Assembly: GCA_013203045.1 (NCBI GenBank) | Contig: JABMQN010000008.1 | Location: 1-39,059 of the forward strand | Length of the DNA stretch: 39,059 nt | Source: Chloroflexota bacterium | GTDB taxonomy: Bacteria > Chloroflexota > Dehalococcoidia > SZUA-161 > SpSt-899 | Direction of reading: 5' to 3' | Shown: piece after piece, positions 23,791 to 30,626 of the stretch | Layout of the letters: every line of letters starts with the position of its first letter | Numbering within the stretch: the stretch's first letter is position 1 | The notes under the pieces: generated by a model | Told to the model about the DNA's origin: nothing | The model's database searches: none | What the model saw: the letters and a program-made list of their open reading frames with translations, nothing else | Translations under genes and position numbers: made by a program

Positions 23791-25092
23791 ATGGATGAGA
23801 AGAAAGAAAGAAGTCTATCCAGAATAAGAGAAGAACTGGCCATGTATGAGCCTGTAGTCGAACTTCTAAAACTAGAGCCGGGGGAAATGGGTCATCTCCA
23901 GTTACCGATAGTAGAAAACATCGTTGAACAGCATAAAGGGACTATAGAATGTGTCGAGGAAGGGAAAACGTTTTTGGCCAGTCAGTTTACAAACCCGGTT
24001 GAGATTCTGACGGCCATGGATGTTCATTGGTATTTTCATATTCAGCAGCTTTTTGCTGCTAGCGGTAGTGGCGGCGGATTGCACACAGACGAAGATCTTG
24101 AAGGAGCTGATAAGCTCAATATACCCAGAGACTGCTGCACGCTCATCCGTCTGGGGCATTATCTCCAGGTTGCCGGATTGTATCCGATACCGACGGCTTA
24201 CCTTTCAATTACAGAGCCTTGTGACAGTATAGCTGGTTGGCATGCAGCTTTTATGCACCATCCGGATTGGCGTAATATCCCTGTCTTTGCACCGGACCCG
24301 CCCTATCACACCGACGAAAGGGCTATCGACTATTATGCCAGGCAGATGAGGGAAATGGTTGATTTCATCACTGAACACACCGGTCAAACGCTTGACATGG
24401 ACCGACTCAGAGAGACAGTCGAGGAAACGAATAAGGGTTATGCGTTGTGGATGGAATACAATGAAATCAGAAGGTCTTCACCAACTCCCCACAGCTACAC
24501 ATTACCTCTATCATGTTTCTTTCAGATCAATACTTTAGGAGCAGGTGACCCCAAGAAAACGCTCTGGTATAAAGACATTGTTGCCGATGCTGAGAGGCGA
24601 GTGAAAGAGAACAAACCCGAGTTCCCGAATCAGAAAATAAGGGTGTTCTGGTATGATATCCAACCCTTCTACTTTGGAGAAATCGTGAGTTGGCTGGAAC
24701 AGGAGTGGGGTGGAGTTATTGCAATGGATATGGTGAGCTATTGCCCCTATGAACTGATAGATACCTCCACTGAGGACAGTATGTTCCAGGGGCTTGCCAA
24801 GAGAGCTTTCCAACATGGACCCATGGTACACCAGGGACGGGGATTGGCAGAAAATGTTATCTATGATATAACTCGAATCGTAAAAGACTATAAAATTGAC
24901 TGCGTGATTTTCCCGGGCCATATGGGGCACAAGGATATGGCTGCCAGCAGCAGTATTATGAGGGAAACATGCCGGGAACTCGGTGTCCCGTTCCTCTACA
25001 TTGGGTTGGATGTAGCCGACCACCGATATACCACTGCGGATGAGATAAAGGATAGGATATCCCAGTTCTTTACCGCTATGGGTCTGGGATAA
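23791..25092 (+). CDS. 2-hydroxyacyl-CoA dehydratase / benzoyl-CoA reductase family subunit, BcrB-like, pair 2 (lacks one ligand Cys)
   Basis: 433 aa from ATG 23791, which begins 2 nt after the upstream stop; the track start at 23686 lies inside the previous gene. Same fold and order as pair 1's large subunit, including FPGHMGHKDMAASSS and MRETCRELGVPFLYIGLD. The first ligand Cys of pair 1 (GYFCNAPE) is replaced: here SQFTNPVE, with Thr67 encoded by ACA at 23989-23991. The other two Cys are present (TEPCDS and RETC). Loss of one of three protein ligands should change or abolish the cluster in this subunit, so the heterodimer may be asymmetric or may use a non-protein ligand (inference). Confidence 0.9.
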   Translation: MDEKKERSLSRIREELAMYEPVVELLKLEPGEMGHLQLPIVENIVEQHKGTIECVEEGKTFLASQFTNPVEILTAMDVHWYFHIQQLFAASGSGGGLHTDEDLEGADKLNIPRDCCTLIRLGHYLQVAGLYPIPTAYLSITEPCDSIAGWHAAFMHHPDWRNIPVFAPDPPYHTDERAIDYYARQMREMVDFITEHTGQTLDMDRLRETVEETNKGYALWMEYNEIRRSSPTPHSYTLPLSCFFQINTLGAGDPKKTLWYKDIVADAERRVKENKPEFPNQKIRVFWYDIQPFYFGEIVSWLEQEWGGVIAMDMVSYCPYELIDTSTEDSMFQGLAKRAFQHGPMVHQGRGLAENVIYDITRIVKDYKIDCVIFPGHMGHKDMAASSSIMRETCRELGVPFLYIGLDVADHRYTTADEIKDRISQFFTAMGLG

Positions 25093-25111
25093 CTGTTAAC
25101 TGGGGGGCTTC

Positions 25112-25882
25112 ATGTCCAAGTACGATGAACATATAGAAAACGTCGATAAGTATCTGCGAGGGCGGCAGGTGCGGGAGTTCAACTGCCCCCCTTCGGTCGA
25201 TGACCTGAAAAAGGATTTGCCGGTTCAAGTAGGTCCCAGATCCAATCCCGGAATAATCCTTCGATCAGATATGTTTGCTGAACTGGGCAACCCGGCCGAG
25301 GGCTCCAGCGGATTTATCGTATGGACCGAGGATACTTCGCTGGTTCGCGATGGCAGAATTACCCTCATTGGACCCGATATCCCGGATTTGGAAGGAGCCA
25401 GCGTGCCTTTCGGGCAGGTATTGATGATAGCCGGAGAAAAGCTCGATACCGAAGTCCAGGAGAGAATTGAAGAGTATCAACACATTTCCGATTACCTTGA
25501 AGGGTACATGGTTAGAAGCTCATCTCAAAGTATCTGGGGGAGAGTGAGTAAGGATTCTGTGGCCAAAGGTTTCAACATGGAGATATTGGGTAAAGCCTTG
25601 ATGATCAACATGAAATCCAATGTGCCTGAAATTGAAGCCATGGAAGTAGTCTTTGTAACCTCCAATAAGGATGATGTCAAACAACTGGGCGAGATCGCTG
25701 TTGAGGTTGATGATGTTAGGAAGGATATTATTAAGGCTGTCTGGAAAGAACGAGGGTATGATTTAGACTGTGATCTCGATTGCAACTCATGCGAATCCAA
25801 GGTAACTTGCGATGATATCAGGGATATAATCCGTGCTCAGAAGGAAAAGGGGACGGCTGAGATAGGCGGAAGCGAGGGATAG
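25112..25882 (+). CDS. Stand-alone acetyl-CoA synthase (AcsB/CdhC) middle-domain homolog with C-terminal Cys motif
   Basis: 256 aa. From about residue 35 it follows the archaeal CdhC / bacterial AcsB middle domain as I remember it: PVQVGP...ILRSDMFAELGNP, DGRITLIGPDIPDLEG, GQVLMIAGEKLDTEVQERIEEY, SIWGRVSKDSVAKGF, LGKALMINMKSNVPEIEAMEVVFVTS. True ACS continues for about 200 more residues carrying the A-cluster ligands. This protein instead stops after a short tail with C220-x3-C224-x2-C227-x5-C233, near where the A-cluster domain would begin. It cannot be a complete acetyl-CoA synthase. It lies between a BcrB-like gene and a CooC-like ATPase in one operon, so a scaffold or metal-delivery role for the HAD/BCR proteins is the leading inference. 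The four Cys could bind Ni, Zn or an iron-sulfur cluster. Confidence 0.75.
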   Translation: MSKYDEHIENVDKYLRGRQVREFNCPPSVDDLKKDLPVQVGPRSNPGIILRSDMFAELGNPAEGSSGFIVWTEDTSLVRDGRITLIGPDIPDLEGASVPFGQVLMIAGEKLDTEVQERIEEYQHISDYLEGYMVRSSSQSIWGRVSKDSVAKGFNMEILGKALMINMKSNVPEIEAMEVVFVTSNKDDVKQLGEIAVEVDDVRKDIIKAVWKERGYDLDCDLDCNSCESKVTCDDIRDIIRAQKEKGTAEIGGSEG

Positions 25883-25884
25883 AT

Positions 25885-26688
25885 ATGGCTGAGCCATCAC
25901 TTCAAAACAAAAACCTTTTTGCGGTGTGTGGCAAAGGTGGTGTAGGCAAAACTGCCATCACTGCCATGATGAGTCGCGTACTGGTTGAAAACGGTAAAGC
26001 CGGAAAACTGCTGGTAATAGATGCCGACCCTGCCATGGGCCTTTTAACTGCTCTGGGCATCCGGGTCAATCGTACTATGGGGCAGGTCCGCGAGGATATT
26101 ATTAGAACCTCACGTAGCGGCAAACAGCAAGATAAAGACCACATTATAGATTCACTCGACTATATGGCGTTTGAGGCACTCGAAGAACTGGATGATTATG
26201 CTCTGCTGGCTATGGGACGCACCGAAACGCTGGGCTGCTATTGCCCGGTCAACACCCTTTTGCGAGGAACCATTGAAACCCTATCGAAAAGTTTCGATAC
26301 TATTCTTATTGATGGTGAAGCAGGATTAGAGCAAATTAACCGGCAAGTGGTTCGTCGATTAAACACACTTATCATCGTCTCGGATGCGACTGCACGTGGT
26401 ATTGAGACGGCAGAGATGATCAAAGATATGGTGGAAAACGATAAAGTGATCCAGTGTGAAAGACTCGGATTGATCTTTAACCGTGTTTCCAGCAACGAGG
26501 ACCTGCTCAGAAAAGCGGTGCAGAAGATCGGTCTTGAGCTTTTTGGAATAATTCCTCAGGATGAAAACATCGCGTATCATGATTTGGTGGCAAAGCCAAT
26601 TACTGAATTGCCAGCCGATTCGCCAGGCCTTGTTGCTGTCCGTGACATTGTAGAGAATGCGATCGGAATTAAATCGCATATATCTTGA
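25885..26688 (+). CDS. CooC-like P-loop ATPase (MinD/SIMIBI family, nickel-insertion type)
   Basis: 267 aa. The deviant Walker A is GKGGVGKT at residues 16-23, followed by LLVIDADPAMGLLTALGI and the switch DTILIDGEAGLEQINR. C118-Y-C120 in GCYCPVN matches the C-x-C metal-binding pair of CooC/AcsF, the ATPases that load nickel into CO dehydrogenase and acetyl-CoA synthase. TATDATARGIE-like segments (here VSDATARGIETAEMI) and NRV(S)S are also typical. Its start is 2 nt after the stop of the ACS-domain gene, so the two are a unit. No CO dehydrogenase gene is present, so this copy was probably recruited to another metalloenzyme, here perhaps the HAD/BCR proteins or the ACS-domain protein (inference). 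Its stop overlaps the next promoter. Confidence 0.85.
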   Translation: MAEPSLQNKNLFAVCGKGGVGKTAITAMMSRVLVENGKAGKLLVIDADPAMGLLTALGIRVNRTMGQVREDIIRTSRSGKQQDKDHIIDSLDYMAFEALEELDDYALLAMGRTETLGCYCPVNTLLRGTIETLSKSFDTILIDGEAGLEQINRQVVRRLNTLIIVSDATARGIETAEMIKDMVENDKVIQCERLGLIFNRVSSNEDLLRKAVQKIGLELFGIIPQDENIAYHDLVAKPITELPADSPGLVAVRDIVENAIGIKSHIS

Positions 26689-26713
26689 CAGCTTTTTAGG
26701 AGCATGGTATATT
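26685..26713 (+). promoter_or_regulatory. Consensus sigma-70 promoter (TTGACA-N17-TATATT)
   Basis: TTGACA at 26685-26690 overlaps the stop codon of the CooC-like gene; TATATT at 26708-26713 follows after 17 nt. Predicted start near 26720 gives a leader of about 90 nt before the second AOR gene. The AOR gene may thus be expressed apart from the HAD/BCR operon. Confidence 0.7.
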
Positions 26714-26808
26714 TTCGCATGTGAAGCTTGCTCTGATAAGTGGGGATAAGTGAATCAGTGTGTCATTTCTTCATGTGAGCGCGAACAATTTAAAAAAAAG
26801 GGGGAGTA

Positions 26809-28668
26809 GTGGGAACTTTTCAAGGTAAGATACTTGAGGTAAACCTGACCAGTGGGACTATTGGTGAATCCATGGTTGACAAGGATATATTAAGAAAATA
26901 CATCGGCGGGAGCGGCCTGGCAGCAAAACTGTTTTTCGATTGTGTATCTCTGGATGTTGAGCCTTTATCACCGGATAATGTGATGTATGTAATGGCAGGG
27001 CCTCTTGGTGGCACGGCCATGCCGGGCGGGTCCCGGTTTTCCGTTTGTGCCAAGTCGCCTCTGACCACCATGTGGGGCGAGAGTTCCTGCGGAGGCACGT
27101 TCGCGGCCTGGCTTCGTTCTGCCGGCTATGATGGCATTGCTATTAAAGGGGCTTCAGCCAAACCTGTATGTTTGGTAATTCAGGATGGAAAGGCAGAAAT
27201 CAAAGATGCCGCTGATCTCTGGGGCAAAGGCACTTATGATACTATCGATACTCTCAGGGAACAAAACGGCGGAAAAACCAAAGCCAGTGTCCTGAGTATT
27301 GGCCAGGCCGGGGAAAACCAGGTACGATATGCGGCTATTGCCAATGAGAAAAGGGACTTTCTTGGCCGCACCGGTATGGGCGCGGTGATGGGATCTAAAA
27401 AACTCAAAGCTATTGTAGCTATTGGAACCGGCAAAGTAGACGCGGCGGTGCCGGATGTTTTTGCGGAGAAAAGAAAACAGTTTACTGAGAATGCCAAAGG
27501 CCATTTCATAGTTGATATCGTTAAGGCTGGCGGTACCAATGGAGCGCTGGATATTGGTGCCATGATGGGTGATCTGCCGGGCAAGAATTGGGTGATGGGC
27601 GATATGAGCGCATATGGGCCCAAGATTGGCGGCGGGGTGCTCAACAGCGAGCAATTCCTGACTGGCACCGATCAATGCCACGGCTGTCTGGTGAACTGCA
27701 AGCGAGTTGTCAAAAAGGAGAATGGTTCATACCCGCTCAAAGGAACGGCTGGACCGGAATACGAAGGTGTTGCCAGTTTCGGTTCCTTGCTGATGATCGA
27801 TGACATGGCGGCAGTCATAAAGATGAATGAGATGTGTAACGACTACGGCATGGATGTTATCTCCTGCGGTTCTACCATTGCCATGGTCATGGATTGTGTT
27901 GAGCAGGGCATTATCGGTTCAGGGGATACCGATGGTGTGGAGTTTAAGTGGGGTAACATCGATGCGGTTATAAAAACAATCGAGAATATCGCTAACCGCC
28001 AAGGATTCGGAGATACCCTGGCAGAGGGCAGCAAGCGTGCCGCTGAGAAGATCGGCAAGAATGCTTCCGATTATGCAGTTGAGGTGAAAGGTATGGAAGT
28101 GCCCATGCATGACCCCCGGGCTTTTCATAGTATGGGACTATCCTACGCTACAAACATTCGCGGTGCTTGCCATACAAACGATTTGAACTATAGCGCTGAA
28201 CAGGGTATTCTTGTCTGGCCGGAAATAGGCATCAATGGCGGATATGATCAGAAGTCGAGTGTGGGCAAGGCTGAGTTGACAGTGATTTCTCAAAATTTGG
28301 GGCAGGTTATCAACTCGGTGCCGATATGCTACCTTCTTATGTCTGTAATCACCTCAGCAGAACTGGTGGAACTTACGAACGCGGCCAGCGGTTTCGACTA
28401 TACACTGGAAGAACTGATGACCTGTGGCGAAAGGATATGGATGCTCAAACGGGGCATGAACAATCTCATGGGTATCACTGCTGCGGATGACACCTTGCCG
28501 AAGCAAATACTGACTCCTCCTCCAGATGGGGCTGCTGCCGGTTCGGTGCCTGATTTGAAGCTTATGTTGAAGGAATTCTACGAAATCAGAAAGCTGGAAT
28601 CCAACGGCCGCCCCGGCAAGGAAAAGCTGGAATCTCTGGGATTGGGCGATCTGGCTGCCAAGCTCTAA
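26809..28668 (+). CDS. Aldehyde:ferredoxin oxidoreductase (AOR) family tungstoenzyme, copy 2
   Basis: 619 aa, GTG start with AAGGGGGAG upstream. N-terminal GKILEVNLTSGTIGESMVD, KYIGGSGLAAKLFFD and RFSVCAKSPLTTMWGESSCGGTFAAWLRSAGYDGIAIKGAS are diagnostic. Cluster ligands: CHGCLVNC near residue 290 and Cys507 in SVPICYLLM. Pterin-contact motifs are altered: NDYGMD for DxxGL, and NSVPIC instead of DxxGLC. It is only distantly similar to copy 1, so the two likely act on different substrates. Expected to bind tungsten or molybdenum bis-pterin plus one [4Fe-4S] cluster, in the cytoplasm. It ends at a strong terminator; the ThiF/MoaD pair for pterin sulfur chemistry follows. Confidence 0.88.
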   Translation: MGTFQGKILEVNLTSGTIGESMVDKDILRKYIGGSGLAAKLFFDCVSLDVEPLSPDNVMYVMAGPLGGTAMPGGSRFSVCAKSPLTTMWGESSCGGTFAAWLRSAGYDGIAIKGASAKPVCLVIQDGKAEIKDAADLWGKGTYDTIDTLREQNGGKTKASVLSIGQAGENQVRYAAIANEKRDFLGRTGMGAVMGSKKLKAIVAIGTGKVDAAVPDVFAEKRKQFTENAKGHFIVDIVKAGGTNGALDIGAMMGDLPGKNWVMGDMSAYGPKIGGGVLNSEQFLTGTDQCHGCLVNCKRVVKKENGSYPLKGTAGPEYEGVASFGSLLMIDDMAAVIKMNEMCNDYGMDVISCGSTIAMVMDCVEQGIIGSGDTDGVEFKWGNIDAVIKTIENIANRQGFGDTLAEGSKRAAEKIGKNASDYAVEVKGMEVPMHDPRAFHSMGLSYATNIRGACHTNDLNYSAEQGILVWPEIGINGGYDQKSSVGKAELTVISQNLGQVINSVPICYLLMSVITSAELVELTNAASGFDYTLEELMTCGERIWMLKRGMNNLMGITAADDTLPKQILTPPPDGAAAGSVPDLKLMLKEFYEIRKLESNGRPGKEKLESLGLGDLAAKL

Positions 28669-28694
28669 TATTTAATATAACAGTTGCTTTTTGG

Positions 28695-28734
28695 GCGGTA
28701 CCTTTCTATGATGTATGGAAAGGTACCGCTTTTT
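28695..28734 (+). terminator. Intrinsic terminator after AOR copy 2
   Basis: GCGGTACCTTTC (28695-28706) pairs perfectly over 12 bp with GAAAGGTACCGC (28718-28729), followed by TTTTT. A strong rho-independent terminator ending the AOR transcript. Confidence 0.9.
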
Positions 28735-28754
28735 GTTTTATAATCTGTGCCTTT

Positions 28755-28816
28755 CCGTTCATGCTGAGCCAGTCGAAGTATGAACCCGTTCCCCTTCGAC
28801 AAGCTCAGGGCGAACG
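28755..28816 (+). repeat. Short palindromic repeat, CTGAGC...GTCGAAG family, copy 1
   Basis: CGTTCATGCTGAGCCAGTCGAAGTATGAAC pairs with the reverse complement of GTTCCCCTTCGACAAGCTCAGGGCGAACG. Similar arms occur at 35266-35354. Its right arm can be translated in frame with the next gene as PFPFDKLRANA, which falsely extends that ORF. Confidence 0.7.
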
Positions 28817-28848
28817 CTTTTGTATATCATATTTTGGAATTTGTCAAA

Positions 28849-29568
28849 ATGCTCACCGAACAAGAACTGCAACGATACAAAAGGCAACTGATGATTCCTG
28901 ATTGGGGCGAAGAAGGTCAGGAGAGGCTCAAAGGATCCAGAGTGGTGGTAGCTGGGGCAGGTGGACTTGGTTCAGTGGTGCTGACTTACCTGGCGGTTGC
29001 CGGTGTGGGTTCGATTCGAATCATTGATAACGATGAAGTGGATCTCAGTAATCTGAATCGGCAGATACTGCACACGGATGGCAATATCGGGAAGGCGAAG
29101 GTTGATTCGGCAAGGGAAAAACTGCAGGCCCTGAACCCGAATGTTGCAATTGAGACCGTTTCTGATGGTATCGACGAAGGGAATGTCTATGAGCTGGTTG
29201 AAGACAGACTTATAATTGATGCGCTGGACAATTTGGAGGCCAGGCTCTTGTTGAACAAAGCGGCCCTCAAGGCAAATCTCCCGCTGTTTCATGGTGCAGT
29301 TTATGGGTTTGAAGGCCGGGCGACAACACTGATACCCGGGAAAACACCCTGTTTGCGGTGTCTTTATAAAGGCAGTTTATCGGGTGAAATCCCGGTAGTT
29401 GGTGCCACGCCCGGAGTAATCGGGTGTATTCAGGCCACTGAAGTGATCAAGTATATCCTGGGTCTTGGCGAGTTGCTCACCAACAGACTGCTTGCCTATG
29501 ATGGACTCAATATGAGTTTCAGTGAAGTCAAGCTGAAAAGAGATCTCAATTGTGAGGAATGCCAGTGA
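28849..29568 (+). CDS. ThiF/MoeB-type E1-like adenylyltransferase
   Basis: 239 aa from ATG 28849; the track start at 28780 includes the translated repeat and is rejected. The nucleotide fold has VVVAGAGGLGSVVLTYLAVAGVG, the family motif DNDEVDLSNLNRQILH, and paired CLRC and CEEC (at the C-terminus) that bind structural zinc. GATPGVIGCIQATEVIKYILG is the usual region after the crossover loop. It should adenylate the C-terminal Gly-Gly of the ubiquitin-like carrier encoded next, preparing thiocarboxylation. GTGA overlap with that gene supports the pairing. Location beside AOR suggests molybdopterin (tungstopterin) dithiolene synthesis or sulfuration, as seen in many AOR operons. Confidence 0.9.
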   Translation: MLTEQELQRYKRQLMIPDWGEEGQERLKGSRVVVAGAGGLGSVVLTYLAVAGVGSIRIIDNDEVDLSNLNRQILHTDGNIGKAKVDSAREKLQALNPNVAIETVSDGIDEGNVYELVEDRLIIDALDNLEARLLLNKAALKANLPLFHGAVYGFEGRATTLIPGKTPCLRCLYKGSLSGEIPVVGATPGVIGCIQATEVIKYILGLGELLTNRLLAYDGLNMSFSEVKLKRDLNCEECQ

Positions 29569-29837
29569 GTGTTACAGTTACCATGTCAGATCTTTTGCGT
29601 AGAGCTACCGGACAGAGCGAACCTGTACAGGTATCGGCTGCTAGTTCGCTGGAATGCGTGCAAGAAGTGGCAAACCGGTTCCCGATATTGAAGAAATGGC
29701 TATATGACGAAGAAACCAAACTGAAACCACAAGTCTGGTTGAGTTTGAATGGGGAAAGAATTTACGAAGATGAATTCACCAGAATGCTTAAAGATGGTGA
29801 TGAGCTTTCGATAATGTTAGCCGTTTTAGGTGGATGA
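29565..29837 (+). CDS. MoaD/ThiS-like ubiquitin-fold sulfur carrier
   Basis: 90 aa ending in the diagnostic Gly-Gly (LAVLGG). The beta-grasp pattern includes VSVTVTM, KPQVWLSLNGERIYEDEF and LKDGDELSIMLAVLGG. The track start 29559 is an ATG directly touching the Shine-Dalgarno GAGGA; GTG 29565 lies 7 nt from GAGG and overlaps the stop of the ThiF gene as GTGA, so it is preferred. The ThiF-like enzyme would activate its C-terminus. Probably donates sulfur to the pterin cofactor used by the two AORs (inference); other sulfur-transfer uses are possible. Confidence 0.88.
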   Translation: MSVTVTMSDLLRRATGQSEPVQVSAASSLECVQEVANRFPILKKWLYDEETKLKPQVWLSLNGERIYEDEFTRMLKDGDELSIMLAVLGG

Positions 29838-29858
29838 TCGTGGGAGATTGGAGATAAA

Positions 29859-30626
29859 ATGCTGGCTGACAAATTCCGATTGGATGGCAAGGTAGCGATC
29901 GTAACAGGTGCTAGTAGAGGCATGGGAGAGTGCATCGGACTTACTTATGCTGAGGCTGGCGCCAATGTGGTGTTTGCCGCACGGACTGAAAAGGACATTC
30001 AGGCCAATGTTGAAAAGGCCAAAGCGTTCGGAGTACAGGCAATTGCTGTTCCCTGTGACGTCAACGATGAAGGGCAGTTGCAGGTTTTGGCAGATAAGAC
30101 AATCGAAAACTTTGGGAAAATTGATATCGTTGTAAATGTTGCCGGAGGTGCTTTGCCAAATCAGATCGCCAATACTTCACGCGAAAAATTACATGAAGCA
30201 TTCGATTTCAATGTTGCCTGGATATATAGCTTCATTCGAATCTGCTTGCCTCATCTTCAAGCGAGTAAGGGGTGCGTGATAAGCATCAGTTCAGCAGCGG
30301 GGCACATTGTTCAACCGAATTTCTCTGTTTATGGAACGGTAAAAGCGGCACTTGATCAAATGACCAGAATGCTGGCCTCTGATCTGGCTCCCGATGTGAG
30401 AGTCAATGCCATCGCTCCGGGATCAATCATGACCGATGCTTTGAAGATGTTCCTGGATGAAGCTGCATTGCAGAAGATGAGTGACCTCACACCGATGAAA
30501 AGATTAGGCGAGTCAGAAGACATTGCCATGGGTGCCCTGTATCTTGCTTCTCCGGCAGCCAGTTGGGTTACGGGTAAAGTGCTGGAAGTCGATGGTGGCA
30601 TGGTTACTACCAATATGCCTTTTTAG
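29859..30626 (+). CDS. Short-chain dehydrogenase/reductase (SDR)
   Basis: 255 aa classical SDR. The cofactor motif is TGASRGMG, with AR (FAARTEKD) after strand 2, suggesting NADP(H) preference. VNVAGGA replaces the usual NNAG, the catalytic Ser is in SISSAAGH, and the active-site Tyr/Lys are in YGTVKAA. The C-terminal phrase GKVLEVDGGM is typical of FabG-like enzymes. GGAGAT precedes the ATG. It probably oxidises a hydroxyacyl (or cyclic hydroxy) intermediate to a ketone or the reverse, which fits a pathway of acyl-CoA reduction (inference). Its stop codon overlaps the 3' end of the convergent glycosyltransferase gene. Confidence 0.9.
   Translation: MLADKFRLDGKVAIVTGASRGMGECIGLTYAEAGANVVFAARTEKDIQANVEKAKAFGVQAIAVPCDVNDEGQLQVLADKTIENFGKIDIVVNVAGGALPNQIANTSREKLHEAFDFNVAWIYSFIRICLPHLQASKGCVISISSAAGHIVQPNFSVYGTVKAALDQMTRMLASDLAPDVRVNAIAPGSIMTDALKMFLDEAALQKMSDLTPMKRLGESEDIAMGALYLASPAASWVTGKVLEVDGGMVTTNMPF

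Noticed and set aside
24535-25023. 162-aa minus-strand ORF
   Set aside because: Shadow of the pair 2 BcrB-like gene.
25112-26688. A functional CODH/ACS (Wood-Ljungdahl) locus
   Set aside because: Only a truncated ACS middle domain and a CooC-like ATPase are present; there is no CODH, no A-cluster domain and no corrinoid protein.
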